DNA of 64,000 nt from Achatina immaculata (GCA_009760885.1 CM019703.1:13438459-13502458); one strand, 5' to 3'. Shown: positions 22,986 to 34,202, counted from the first letter of the stretch. The notes: generated from the sequence alone by a model not told the origin. Numbers and translations are program-made.

Positions 22986-23425
22986 TGTGGTCACAGTAAA
23001 ATCGGAAAGAAAAAAAAAACGAACAAAATACTTACTAAGTCCGATTTATAGCGTGAGCATTGCATAACGATCGTATTTTCGATGTGAAGATAGGCGTCCC
23101 AGTGTCCCTTGCGTGCTGGAAGTAATGGTGAATACGTTGAATAGCAGTTTATGGGCCATTTTTGGAACAGTTTGATAGATCCACTAATCTCTAGAAAAAA
23201 ATAGGACACAAATGACGGTTAGAAATTGAAACTGAAGAATATATCTCATACTCTATGGTGTTCAACTTCAGTGAGCTCAAGGGCCACAACTGTATGCAGG
23301 AATTGGGTGAGTTGTGGGCTGCATGTAAATCAACTAGCTTTTTGCCAACTTCCACACATCTGAGAAATACTGATGGTTATGAAGTCAAGGTGAATTGAAT
23401 GCACTTAATTAGATTTTCAGATTTA
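22986..23425. other. Intron, no assignable feature
   Basis: No repeat or coding signal recognised. Confidence 0.5.
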
Positions 23426-23429
23426 AAAA

Positions 23430-23850
23430 AAAATTAGAACACGTTTGGAAGACAATTAATTTTAATCAAATAAATAATATATTAAATAGGACTGGAAATC
23501 AACTAAAGAAAATTAGAATGTTTCGAAAACAAATGACTAAGGAAAATACTTGGTATAAAGTGGAACGAATTCAAGAACAACGCAGAGATAAGACAGATGA
23601 GCAAACAAAAACCTGTCTCATGGGTTATCAGGAAAAGAAGATGGACATATGTCGGTCATGTGATGAGAAGAAACAATCAGAGGATCCCCATACAAGCTAT
23701 CAAGTGGAACACAACAGGCCGAATAAAAAGATGTCGACCACGTGAAACTCTAAAGAGGACATTGTTAAGAGAGGCCAGTTCAGTGGGCATAACATCCCTT
23801 GATGGGATTGAAAAGCTCGCCGAAAACAGGAAATCTTGGTGAACTACCAT
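23430..23850 (+). mobile_element. LINE 3' fragment, RTE-like (same family as 38.4 kb)
   Basis: Frames give KPVSWVIRKRRWTYVGHVMR, then IKWNTTGRIKRCRPRETLKR, then LLREASS and IEKLAENRKSW, clearly homologous to the intact copy at 38.4 kb. One or more frameshifts separate the parts. Confidence 0.85.
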
Positions 23851-23919
23851 GCGGGCCCTATGTGACGTTTAGCGGTATGGGAAGGATGTAACATGTAAGA
23901 AATAATTCATTCATTCATT

Positions 23920-24825
23920 TGCATGTCCCTTGTGGAACTTTGCCTCCCAAACAGCATTCCTGTAGGCCTCTCGGTTGTGTGCTGATGCGTCCATTTGCAG
24001 ATCGTCAACGATGTCCTGCAGCCATCTTCGTTTTGGTCTTCCTCTTTTTCTTTTTCCCATTATGTTTCCTTCCAATACGGTCTTCTCTAAATTATCATGA
24101 CGTTTAATGTGTTCAAAATGTTTAAGTTTTCTCTCTTTAATCCTCTTTACTAGCCAGCCTTCTTCAATATTAAGCTCTTGTAGTATAGATATATTTGTTC
24201 TTTTTTGTGTCCACGATATTTGGAGAACTCTTCTGTAGCATTTACATTCAAAGGCATTTATGTGTTTCTCAACTGTTTTGTTAAGTGTCGGGTCTCACAG
24301 TCATATGTTGCGATGGGAAAGATGGATGCCCTTATTTTTGTAGTTCTGTCTGCTCCTCTCCACAGCTTCTTTAGTTGTTTTACTTTCTGAAGAGCAAGAG
24401 ACGTCCTCCTTTTAATTTCCGTCATTGTATCTCCATTATTAGTTAGTGATGATCCAAGATATTGAAAACTCTCCACTTCTTCCAATTTTTCCTCATTGAC
24501 ACATATTTCAGCTGCCTTGTTTGTTTTGTCATTTGTCATCAATTTAGTTTTCTTCGCATTAAGATAGAGGTTTTGCTCTTCGCTGTTCTTACTGACTGAC
24601 ATAATTAGTTTTTCCATTCCTTTTTTGTGTTGTGGACAGTAACACTGTGTCATCAGCATATCTAATCTCTGTTATTTCATAAGCTCCAATTGTTATGGCA
24701 TCGTAATATTCTTTGTTTACATCTTCTCTAACATTCCTCATTATATTTTCAGTATACAAGTTAAATAAGTAAAGTGACAATATGCACCCCTGACGGAATA
24801 ATATGTTCATAAATAACTTTACTAG
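23920..24825 (-). mobile_element. LINE fragment, family 2, includes YADD box
   Basis: Read on the minus strand: RQGCILS (the template-grip box), ITEIRYADDTVLLSTTQKR (catalytic YADD), LYLNAKKTKLMTNDK, VESFQYLGSSLTNNGD, and then the C-terminal basic block. This is the reverse-transcriptase half of family 2 with its two catalytic Asp residues retained, but the frame breaks several times. Confidence 0.9.
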
Positions 24826-24941
24826 CAGCAAAAGATCCCGCGACGCGCATGATACACACAGGCCACCGAGTGGATACTCTTGTTCTATATTATATATTAG
24901 TAAATATGACTAAACAGGAAAAATAATAACATGTAACATGT

Positions 24942-25165
24942 ATCTCTCTCTCTCTCTGAACCTTAAGTGCCCAGGGCACATGGGGCTTCCACAAGGGTTT
25001 TCCACAAATGCCTGTCTTTCGCCTTTTTATCTGCTCTTGCCCAGGTGAGCCCTCTATTGCTCAACATCCTTTCTGTTGTTCTTCTCCATGTCTCTTTTGG
25101 TCTACCCTTACTTCTGCTCCCCTGTGGTGTCCATCTTAGTGCTATTTTTGGTAGTGAGTTGTAAC
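24942..25165 (-). mobile_element. LINE 3' end with (GA)n tail
   Basis: Minus-strand NSLPKIALRWTPQG, RSKGRPKETWRR and the APCALGT ending, then a (GA)n tail (CT at 24942-24957). Nearly identical to the 16.5 kb copy but shorter. Confidence 0.85.
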
Positions 25166-25604
25166 ATGTATACAAGATCTATTCTTGTCTTTCATCACCA
25201 TATACTCGTAATTTTACGTATACGAGGATTTCGCTTCACACGTAACGTAAAACAACCGTCACAAAGTAGAAATACTCTTGTCGTCTATTATTTATATCAG
25301 TATACACTTTCGTTTCCACAGGTAGGTCGATGAGAGATGATCTGCTTCTGTCCCTTCAGAGTAGGAAAGACTAGCAGGATCGGACGCGGTAGGATGATAA
25401 GACGGGAGCCTTCATTTGAGCTTTGAATAAGAAGTAATCAAGAGCTGGTATCTTTTACTCTTAGCCATATCCGAAGCTCGGAGCAGCAACCACATGTGGA
25501 TCATTCCGTTATGTGCTGCACTCTACATATCCGCCCAAAACAAGGTTTTGATCTGTTTATGGGCTTGATCTGTAGGTCTCTGTTTTCCTTTTTGACTCTC
25601 TTCT

Positions 25605-25990
25605 TTGCGGGAAGGGACGCAAAGCCTGCCCGATCAGGCAATCAGCGACCCACAGCGGATACGCTAGCGTCAGGGTTAGCGAACCATAGCTGACCAAGAC
25701 CCTGTACCACCTCTCCGTTGGTACCTCCAGTAACAAGCATAGCAGGGATCGCCATAGTCCCCATGGTCGTGGAGTCTGCTAAAGAAGTATTGCACACCCC
25801 CTGCTTTTTAGCTGTACACCGGGACTGAAAAAAAAAAAATAGCTGCCATAACCCGCTCCCACGCCGATATGATGCTTGCCTTAACACCTTCACAGCATCG
25901 GCTGCAAAAAAAAAACAACAAACCACTAGCTCCCCGTTACAGGGAGATAGCGCACGACAAGACAAGTCAAGACTCCGTTCTTTGTAAAAC
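25605..25990 (+). repeat. Dispersed repeat R1, long copy
   Basis: Fullest copy: AGGCAATCAGCGACCCACAG, TAGCGTCAGGGTTAGCGAAC, ACCAAGACCCTGTACCACCT, GGAGTCTGCTAAAGAAGTAT, CGGGACTGAAAA, CACAGCATCGGCTGCAAAA, ending CGACAAGACAAGTCAAG. The end is extended as (ACAAG)n in the 52 kb copy. Confidence 0.8.
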
Positions 25991-26124
25991 ACTGATCTCT
26001 CTCTCTCTCCCCCCCTCTCTCTCTCATGCACTGCTGGTTTCCCTTTCTCTAGTTTTATTTCAAGCAAAGCTGCTGTGCTTCAGCACTTACCATCCCCTGC
26101 CCAATAGGTGTACCATAACGTGGA

Positions 26125-26460
26125 CCGCATAGTCTCAGGGTTAGACGTTCGCCTCAAGTACTCGAGGTCACGGGTTCGAAGCCCACCAGGAGTGGCAGGG
26201 ACTTTTTCTCATGAATCCTCTAGCAGGAAAATCCTGAACATCCCTGTGCGTTGTCTCGCACGTTAAAATTGCCTTGGAAATTGAATGTAGCACAGTTATC
26301 ATGTTCTGGCGAGGGGAAGGGAGAGAGCTTAGGAGCCGTTGAATGACCCAAGGGTCCTTGTTTTTCCCTGTTTCTTTTTGTTATCAGAGATCCAAATTCA
26401 GGAAAGCACCGTAATTTTTCGTGTTGGCTCATGAGTGTACTAACCACTACGCCACGGCCG
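26125..26460. mobile_element. Two tRNA-like SINE heads in opposite orientation
   Basis: A plus-strand head with a GGTTCGAAGCCC B-box at about 26174, and a minus-strand head (A-box-like TGGCGTAGTGGTTAGTAC) at about 26428-26452. Together they look like two insertions end to end rather than one element. Confidence 0.5.
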
Positions 26461-26554
26461 CAAACACAGACAGTTATTGTGTGTATACTTGTGTGCCTGT
26501 GTGCCAGCTCTGCGGGGACAGTGAAATGATTAGCGGTTTCTCATCCCTTTGCAG

Positions 26555-26714
26555 ATGGTTCCGCCCTCAGTTTTGTCCGAGCCCGAGCGCCACGACGGAG
26601 TCGCTGGACCTGGAAACCGTGGCCGGGATGTACGTGGTTATCCTGAGCGGGGCTCTGATGTCGATCCTGGTGTGCCTGCTGCAGTACTGCTACAGCCAGT
26701 TGCGGCGTAGAAGG
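26555..26714 (+). CDS. Ionotropic glutamate receptor, exon e (end of S2 and M4)
   Basis: Acceptor TTTGCAG ends at 26554; donor AGG|GTAAGT starts at 26715, phase 0. Its first base completes a Lys codon to give KWFRPQFCPSP, the normal end of S2 with its conserved Cys. LETVAGMYVVILSGALMSIL follows and continues VCLLQYCY, the fourth membrane helix, with the conserved N/T-VAG start. It closes with QLRRRR, a basic stop-transfer. The preceding intron is 18.6 kb and is filled with repeats, including the 24-bp satellite, which explains the wide exon spacing. Confidence 0.95.
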
Positions 26715-26794
26715 GTAAGTATCTACTGTTAACTCAAAAAAAAAATAACTTCACGCGTCCCCTTCTTTCTTAATTATATAGATTTATACTTGGA

Positions 26795-27000
26795 GTCAGG
26801 ACTCCAGAGCATATCCTTCAAGAGTCCCAAAGCCATGCAGACCTGAGACGAGCGACATGGCCAGAATACACAAGCTTGGAGCGAAAGCTTTGGGGGCGTC
26901 TATCAGGATCTGGAGAGGACTGCGGGCTTTGCCATGTCGACAGGGATCAGGATCTGATGTGACCGACAACCTCGAACGCAGAAGAAGAATAATACAGATT
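26795..27000 (+). mobile_element. LINE 3' end, CR1/Jockey-like, (GAA)n tail
   Basis: A PEHILQ-type motif, then YQDLERT.GFAMSTGIRI, the C-terminus of a CR1/Jockey-like protein, then stop and GCAGAAGAAGAATAATA. The same 3' sequence recurs at 51940 on the minus strand. Confidence 0.65.
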
Positions 27001-27044
27001 TATATTATAAATCAATTATAAAATATGCCACATACTATGCATAA

Positions 27045-27285
27045 AAAAAACCAAAACCAGCAAGACACCCTTATGCCACCTTGATCTGGATACCTCTAAG
27101 AAGAAGAAGAAGAAGAAAAAAGGGGAAGGCCATTAGGAACATGGAGACGCGCAATGTGGGAAGCACTAAAGGAAGCAGGAAAGACATGGTTTGAGGTATC
27201 CCGACCTTGCTCAAGACAGGATTGACTGGGGAACCTATTTATGCCGTATGCTCCAATGGGAGTACAGAGGGCTGATGATGATATT
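27045..27285 (+). mobile_element. LINE 3' end, family 4 (GATGAT tail)
   Basis: HLDLDTSKK, RGRPLGTWRRAMWEALKEAG, FEVSRP and CSRQD, then stop and GGGCTGATGATGATATTAT. Homologous to 29560-29820. An internal (GAA)n run lies in the basic region. Confidence 0.7.
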
Positions 27286-27659
27286 ATAAATCATAAGTAT
27301 TATAAGTATTCTCTCATATAATAGTATTATATATAAAGATTGCAAAATATGAAATGCGCAAAAAAAAGTTTTAAATCTTGTTATATTTCTTCATTACTTT
27401 AGTAAATTTCGGTTCATTTCATAATTATTTACCAGAAATTTTACTGTAAAGTTTAATTTGTTAACATTTTGCTGTTTACCTTCTTCTTGGCGCTTGTTTG
27501 ACTAGGAGCTGTATGTTTTAATAATGGATGTATTAAAACAGTAGGTCTGATGAAATGCCATTCGTTGAGAACTATGAGTCAAAATTGGTTCTTTGTGATA
27601 ATTTTAAAACTAAAGCAATACCCATAAGCGACAGAAAATAACTGTCCGTTTCGGCAGTC

Positions 27660-28020
27660 AGCGACCCATAGCTAACTTGCTAGAGTCAGGGTTGGCAAAA
27701 CATAGCTAATATGCTAGCGTTGGAATTGGCAAACCATAGCTGACATGCTAGCGTCAGAGTTGGCAAAACATAGCTAACAATGCTAGCATTAGAGTTGGTA
27801 AAACATAGCTAACAATGCTAGCGTCAGAGTTTGCAAACCATAGCTGAAATGCTAGCGTTAGGGTTGGCAAACCATAGCTAATAATGTTAGCTTCAGGGTT
27901 GGCAAACCGTAGCTAACATTCTAGCGTTAGGGTTGGAAAACCATATCTAACATGCTAGCGCCAGAGTTGGCAAAACATAGCTAACATGCTAACGTCAAAG
28001 CTGGCAAGCCATAGCTGACC
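27660..28020. repeat. ~36-bp tandem repeat derived from the end of R1
   Basis: About nine imperfect copies of GGTTGGCAAACCATAGCTAA plus CATGCTAGCGTCAG. The last copy runs into an R1 element at 27990, whose left end contains the same sequence. Confidence 0.85.
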
Positions 28021-28235
28021 AAGACCCTGTACCACCTCTCCTCTGGTACCCCTCAGTAACAGGCCTAACCTGACTAACGGGGCAGGGATCGCTATAGTTC
28101 CCACGGCGGTGGAGTCTGCTAAAGAAGTACTGCACGCCTCCCTGCTTGTTAGCTCCATTCAGGGACTTCAGCCACGCCCGCTCCTGTGCCAGAACTATGG
28201 TGTCCTCAACATCTGACGGCCTCGGCTGCGCGCGC
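27990..28235 (+). repeat. Dispersed repeat R1
   Basis: ACCAAGACCCTGTACCACCT, GTGGAGTCTGCTAAAGAAGT, GGGACTTCAGCC and CGGCCTCGGCTGCG, ending in a (GC)/(AC) microsatellite at 28226-28258. Confidence 0.75.
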
Positions 28236-28285
28236 GCGCACACACACACACACACACACTAGCTCTCAGTTCTAGGGAGACAGAA

Positions 28286-28618
28286 TAAGGAGGAGGAGAA
28301 GGAGGAAGAGAAGAAGAAAAAGAAGAGGAAGAAGAGGAAGAAGAAAGGGAAGAAGGAGGAGGAGGAGGAAGAGGAGAAGAAGAAGAAGAGGAAGAAGAGT
28401 AAGAAGAAAGGGAAGAAGGAGGAGGAGGAGGAAGAGGAGAAGAAGAAGAAGAGGAAGAAGAGTAAGAAGAAAGGGAAGAAGGAGGAGGAGGAGGAAGAGG
28501 AGAAGAAGAAGAAGAGGAAGAAGAAGGAGGAGGAGAAAAATAAGAAGAAAAAGGAGAAGAAGAAGAAGGAGGCGAAGGAGGAGAAGAAGAAGAGGAGAAG
28601 GAGAAAGAAGAAGAACTG
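28286..28618. repeat. 330-bp polypurine (GAA/GGA) tract
   Basis: Almost pure purine on the plus strand, with internal ~63-bp duplicated blocks. Mirror-repeat-rich polypurine of this length can form triplex DNA; no gene is encoded. Confidence 0.95.
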
Positions 28619-28929
28619 TATAAAAATGGAAGAAGACTGGTATGGACTGCGTTATGCAAGGAAAACATACAAGAAAGACCTTGTAGGTTTTGTTAAAATT
28701 TATCCAACCGGTGGATGTAGAGGCTGCTGGTTTAGCTTTCTTAATTTATCAAAGGAAAGATAACACTGGAATAACATTGCGGGAATGGGTTATCTCTGGA
28801 GTCTACATCTGTGATGATTTCAAGGAAGTTCTTATGTATGATTACGTTTTTTGTGGGTCTTTAAAAAACTGACATTGTATGTATAAATGTCTTTTTTTTT
28901 TAAAAAAAAGAGTGCGTTTATATTTTGCA

Positions 28930-29830
28930 CGTGATTTCACATGCGTGTTCTTGTTTTTGCTCAAATTTATGCATCATTGGACGGCAATATCGAGAAGGAA
29001 ATATCCACAAGAACTGAACAGACAGCTGAAGCCTTTAACAAATTAGCAAACATATGGAAATCTCCCACTCTCCATTCGAGCCTCAAGCTCAGAATCTATA
29101 AATCCAGTGTTCGCTCCATTTTATTATACGCGCCGAAACATTGAGGTACAATCAGAGAAATGAAAGTAGACTGAGATAATGTGAAGGAAGATGCCTCAGA
29201 ACAATTTTAAGAATACATTGGGAAGAGTACGTGACAAGTGAGGAAATAAGTAGGGGCCGTCTTAACAACAAAAATAACTAAACGAACTGGCAGGGGCCGT
29301 CTTAACAGCAGAAATAACCAAACAGGCAGGGCCGTCTTGATAACATCAGGAGCCCCCCCCCCCGGTAAAGTAATAATAAAATAACAAAATAAGCCGCCTG
29401 CGTCCACGTACGCACATCACACCTGCCATATACACTCATATACATAGATTTCCATGGGCTGGTTGGGGTCCTTCCATGCATTTGCCACCCCCCCCCCCCC
29501 AAGTGGGCACATGCTTTAAGACGGCACTGCGAGCAGGAACTGAGAACATTAATAAAGAGGTCAAAAGACAAATGGGAATGCCTGGGCCACATACTACGAA
29601 TATAAAGAGCAAGACACGCCTACACCGCCTTGACTTGGACACCTCAAGGAAGAGGAAAGAGGGGCAGACCATTGGGGACACGGAGACGCACATTACAAGA
29701 AGAACTAAAGAAAGCGGGGAAGATTGGTTTGAGGTATCCCGTCTTGCTCAAGACAGGATTGTTTGGAGAACCTTTTTTGATGCTTTATGCTCCATTAAGA
29801 GTACAGAAGAGTGATATGAATACATAGTTG
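28930..29830 (+). mobile_element. LINE fragment, family 4
   Basis: KLANIWKSPTLHSSLKLRIY and KSSVRSILLYAP (end of reverse transcriptase), a broken middle with poly-C at 29350, then TWTPQGRGKRGRPLGTRRR and a SRLAQDRIVWR ending. Multiple frameshifts. Confidence 0.75.
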
Positions 29831-30585
29831 CGAATATTATATTTTGCATTACAGACGTACACATTTATGTAAAAGTCATAATATAATTGAAAAAAAAAAA
29901 CAAACTTCACATAACGAGCCTGAAAACAGTTTTTTTTCCCTATATGGAACGGGAAACATGGGAAATTCATTGAAACTAGAAAACACGTTCAGATGTTTCT
30001 GAAGGTGAAGCATTGGGAAGATTACAGAGAATAAACAGAGAAGATAACAGTGGAATGCGAGAAAACAAGGGAATAAATAACATAAGTGAGGCTACAACGC
30101 ATGGCCACGAAGTATTTGAATGACGCTTCGAGGTATATGAATAGTTCAAGAGGACAAAGACTAAACATGGCACCGGATGATAGTAAGGGGAGGGGGTAGT
30201 ACAAAAGGTCAGATGTCTATGGAAGCGAAAGACAACAAGGGGAAAGAGGAAATGACTGTTTTTCCCTTCAAGATTCGGTTCAAACTTTCTTCCCTAATTT
30301 GAAGGTTATAAGCAACACCCCATCGATTTAGATATAGCAGACGGCTTACACCAGGAGTGAAACTTGATGGCTACGCATGTCACGGTACCTCTGCTCTAGA
30401 GGTCGGTCATGTCCTATACACGCCCATACTGGGATGATATGCCTAAACCGGCTCAACCCAGGGGTGGAAGTCACTAGTGGCGAGGATTCGTCCTCCTGGA
30501 CAAAAGCTCCGACCTGGTCACAACTAGGAAGGGTAGCGGCAACGACCACAAAATGCTGAAGTCGGAGACACTGGACTAGGACAGA
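29831..30585. other. Intron, no assignable feature
   Basis: Mixed sequence. 30360-30560 is GC-richer and unlike its flanks, but shows no domain. Confidence 0.4.
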
Positions 30586-30855
30586 CTAGATAGGCAACCA
30601 CCTCTCACCCGGCGGGGATGTATGCGTGTCCTAATCACGCTGAGGTTTTCCGGTGAGAAAGTCCAACGCTGGACTGGATGAGCAACCACCTCTCACCCCG
30701 CGTTGATGCACGTGTATCTCAAAACACGTCGAGGTTTTCCTGTGAGAAAGTCCAACTCTAGACTGGATGGGCTACCACCTCTCACCCAGCGGGGATATAC
30801 TGGTATCCAAAACACGCCGAGGTTTTCCGGTGAGAAAGTCCAACTCTAGAACAAA
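30585..30855. repeat. ~85-bp tandem repeat, three copies
   Basis: Copies share CACCTCTCACCC, GGGGAT, the CGAGGTTTTCC box and GTGAGAAAGTCCAAC, at about 30597, 30687 and 30774. Confidence 0.8.
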
Positions 30856-31420
30856 CTGGTGCAACGAAAACCACGGTGTCACACAATCCCGCTTCTGAGA
30901 CCCACCAAGAATACAGGCTCAAACCGTGCAATACTCTGAACCTCTTGTGGTCCTCTTGGGGATCTCGTCCGATCGTTAGATGTAAAGGCTGCTGGTGTAA
31001 GGAGTGGGGGAAAAGCAAGCAGTGACCCGGTTTTGATTGGAAATCCCACTGGCCAGAGACGGGGTTTTTTTTAACGGAAATGCCAAGTCCTTCGAGTCCG
31101 TCGCTGATCAGGTATATAAGACGAGAAGAGAGAAGTTTAAGGGATTCCATAAGCTGAGCACGTTGGAGTCCAGCGACCGTGTCATTGTGGACGAAGGTGG
31201 TCATTCGACAGATGGAGGCTGACATGTGTAGTTTAGTTGTGTGCATTTGCAATCAGGGTTGAACTCATATTATTCAAGGAAATTTTTTTTTTATGATTCG
31301 ATAATGCATGTTGGAAATATATGGACATAATGTGCGTAGGATTCGTTTGATTCGTGTTGCCATGTGGATCAGAATTTTGTAAATACAAGGATCGTGATTT
31401 TATAAAAAGGATTGTTGTTT
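30856..31420. other. Unassigned GC-richer block with TATA-like site
   Basis: Contains GGTATATAAGACGAGAAG at 31110. No LTR ends or coding domain could be defined. Confidence 0.3.
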
Positions 31421-31424
31421 CGTG

Positions 31425-31615
31425 TTATAAGAACAGGAAAAATAGAAGGAAGAAGATCAAGAGGAAGACCAAGAGAAATGATACTGGACAGTCTGACGGG
31501 ATGGTGTGAGAGGAGATCACCAACTGAGCTGATGGCCTGCATGAAGGATCGCGTACTCTGGAGAAGCATAATAGCCAACGCCAGTCGGCACGGCACATGA
31601 TGATGATGATGATGT
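31425..31615 (+). mobile_element. LINE 3' end, family 3 (GAT)n tail
   Basis: RTGKIEGRRSRGRPREMILD, then the ASRHGT end, stop, and (TGA/GAT)n at 31599-31614. Nearly identical to the 4.5 kb copy. Confidence 0.85.
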
Positions 31616-31814
31616 TTCGTGTTCCTGTTATTTACATGTAAAGTGTGAACGTATGGGGTAGTCACCCTTCCACCACTCAGTATGGCAGCGGCAAGATAAA
31701 GTAAAAGATTGAACAATTCCCCCCCCCCCCCCCTTTTTTCAGATAGTATAAAATAAAAATACTACACTGGCTTAGGGTTCTTAATTTATAAACGGAAAGT
31801 TAACACTCATTCAT

Positions 31815-32135
31815 TCATTCATTTGCATGTCCCTTGTGGAACTTTGCCTCCCAAACAGCACTCCTGTAGGCCTCTCGGTTGTGAGCAAGATGGCCTGCTG
31901 CTGTTGCATCCATTTCCAGATCGTCAACGATGTCTTGCAGCCATCTTCGTCTTGGTCTTCCTCTTTTTCTTTTTCCCATTATGTATCCTTCCAATACGGT
32001 CCTCTCCAAACTATCATGACGTTTAATGTGTCCAAAATATTTAAGTTTTCTCTCTTTAATCCTCTTCACTAGCCAGCCTTCTTCAATATTAAGCTCTTGT
32101 AGTATAGATATATTTGTTCTTTTTTGTGTCCAGTT
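31815..32135 (-). mobile_element. LINE 3' end, family 2
   Basis: Minus-strand ELNIEEGWLVKRIKERKLKY, FGHIKRHDSLERTVLEGYI, GKRKRGRPRRRWLQDIVDDL, NREAYRSAVWEAKFHKGHAN. The frame is open for 84 codons and is a good reference for the family. A (ATTC)n-like stretch at 31804-31820 marks the 3' end. Confidence 0.9.
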
Positions 32136-32139
32136 AACA

Positions 32140-33540
32140 CTGGGAAGGTAAAATCGCTTGAAATCTAGAAGTTAACAGCTCGCACGCCATCTGTGTTTCT
32201 TCCTTAGTGGCCTGATCTAGGAAAATACAAACAATCATGTATTCTTTACCAGAGTGAGCTGGGGAACGTGCTGGAGCTCACGCAATGTTATAACTGTTTG
32301 CCGTGGTCTCGAGAGATTAACCTACAATGCAATGCAGCTAGAAAAAAAAAATCGAGACTTTGGATCCACGTGCTGTCGAAAATGAGGTGTTTTCCTACCT
32401 CCTACATTATGCCATTCCAGGCTTCTCAGATTTCTAAACTTGCAATATATTCATATCCTTTTGTTTAAGGGGGTAATCAAGGAGATAAAGAACACATTGC
32501 GAGACGCTTTATCCTTACCGGTTATCAAAATAAACCGGAAAAATATTTCTGTTTACGAATACTGCAATACTGTAGACACATTCCAAATAAAAACCTCACT
32601 TACGCCCTCAGTTTGTGACTTCGCGTGGGTTCGTGAGTACGTGTATATGTCAGACCTTCACATGTATTCTGCCAGTTTATGTTCTGATTTCCGGAAATAC
32701 TCCGATACTGTGGCCAGAACGTGCGTTTGATGGACACACGCGGGGCTTCCATGGGGAGTTATATGAACTGGTACAAAATTACCCACTCATCGCCATCGCC
32801 ACGCTGCCTTTGTACCCCGATGGTACTCATAAGTACCACTTTGTTTAAAGTGTAGTATTTCATAAATGCAGACATCATTCCTGATGATACTCAAAGGAAG
32901 ATGTATAACAGCCTTCTGTCAAACAACCAGTAAAGGGCCAGCACTCTGAAACTTTGTTCTTCATTGAGCGGAGTTTACTTTTTTATTTCCTGTCAAACAA
33001 AATTGGCCGTTTTTTTTCCCCCAGAGAACTTGAGTTTTTTTTTTTCCTATTTGTACTTGTAAGTTCCATCTTTAAAAAAAAACCAAGAAAATTAATTAAT
33101 TTCTTTCTTTCTATGTTCACTGCTCACCAAAAAAAAAAAAAAACTTACCTTATGCCATAAAAAAATAATGAAAAGTTACAGGGAAATTAATTCAGGATGC
33201 AAAGCGGGTTTAACTATTCTGTTTTCATCCACTACGAGCCTTTCGGAGACCCTCCGGACCCCGGGAACAGCTCGTCAGTCGGACTCTCTAGTCCCCTATT
33301 GGCCATGAACTTTCGACGGAAGCAGCATAAAACTGAGGACAACTTGGCGAGGAACTGTTGGAAGCCAGGATGATCAGCATTGCAGCGCGGCAGAAGCGAG
33401 GAGAATTTGCTGCTCTCCTGCAAAGTGACTGACTGCGTACTGAAAGGTGACTGTAAAGTCAACTAGAGTCCAAAGGGCAAACAAACCCGTTAATCATGAC
33501 GTGTCTGTATGTCCTCATGGTATTATTTTGTGTGTCATAT
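32140..33540. other. Intron, no confident gene
   Basis: Mostly unique-looking. A 58-codon frame (33197-33373, below usual cut-offs) follows an AG and has plausible codon composition, but no homology that I recognise. Confidence 0.4.
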
Positions 33541-33544
33541 AACG

Positions 33545-33775
33545 TTTGCATGGTGTTATGGAGGTGTGCGATACTTCTTTAGCAGACTCCACCGCCAAGG
33601 CGACCATAGCGATCCCCGCCCCGTTATCCAGGCTAAACCTGTTACGGGGGGGGGGGGGGGCTAGCGGTGGGGTGAGACAGGGTCTTGGTCGGCCATGGTT
33701 CGCCAACCCTGACGCTAGCATGTCATATCACGTTAGCTACGGTTCATTGATTGCCAAATCGGATAGTATCTTCAC
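33545..33775 (-). repeat. Dispersed repeat R1
   Basis: Complement of the R1 core (TTAGCAGACTCCACCG, GACAGGGTCTTGGTC, CCAACCCTGACGCTAGCATG), interrupted by a G-run at 33645-33660. Confidence 0.75.
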
Positions 33776-33967
33776 GCTTCCCCATCACCGCACACACACA
33801 CGCGCACACACACTCACTCACGCATCTCCCTTCAGAGAAAATGAGAGCGTGGGAGAGAGAGAGAGAGAAAGAGAGAGAGATGAGGGCAAACAAACAAAGA
33901 CATTTAAAAAACCCAGAAATCATATTACTATCCAGGCAGATATAAAACACTTTTAAACAGCCATTTA

Positions 33968-34016
33968 TTGTTTTGTTTGACAGAAGTCTCACTGTTTTGT
34001 TTGACAGAAGTCTCAC
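33968..34016 (+). promoter_or_regulatory. Duplicated splice acceptor, 24-bp tandem repeat
   Basis: A 24-base block (TGTTTTGTTTGACAG plus AAGTCTCAC) occurs twice back to back, giving two acceptors with identical polypyrimidine context at 33983 and 34007. Only the downstream one keeps the receptor frame open; the upstream one meets TGA after six codons. Confidence 0.8.
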
Positions 34017-34202
34017 ATGGCCAAGCGGGTGATGAAGGAAAATGAAGGCATTCGCACTCAAGCTCTGGACGAAGGATTTAGGGAACACACTTACTGGCAG
34101 AAACAGCCTGAAAGAGACGAACCTGCAGAAGACACCAAGGACGAAATTACGTACGCAAATCATTCGCCTCTTCGATTCCGATCGGTCGAGGAGTGGACCT
34201 AA
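34008..34202 (+). CDS. Ionotropic glutamate receptor, last coding exon f (cytoplasmic tail)
   Basis: Following the phase-0 donor of exon e, the acceptor TTTGACAG at 34007 opens KSHMAKRVMKENEG, then a charged tail of about 64 residues ending SVEEWT and TAA at 34200-34202. I assign it as the tail because position, strand, phase and an open frame to a stop all fit; the tail sequence itself is not a conserved family feature. The acceptor and the first nine exonic bases are duplicated 24 bp upstream (acceptor at 33983). Using that copy would give KSHCFV and a stop. The ending does not match a standard class I PDZ ligand. Confidence 0.8.
   Translation, partial: KSHMAKRVMKENEGIRTQALDEGFREHTYWQKQPERDEPAEDTKDEITYANHSPLRFRSVEEWT

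Noticed and set aside
28195..28668. Ser/Pro-rich minus-strand frame of 157 codons
   Set aside because: Polypurine tract read as its complement; no flanking coding sequence.
31037..31222. Short frame after TATATAAG, considered as an LTR promoter and gag start
   Set aside because: No LTR ends, primer-binding site or gag/pol motif nearby.
32440..32848. Two overlapping plus frames of 96 and 77 codons
   Set aside because: No splice context matching the receptor phases, no motif, and they overlap in different frames.
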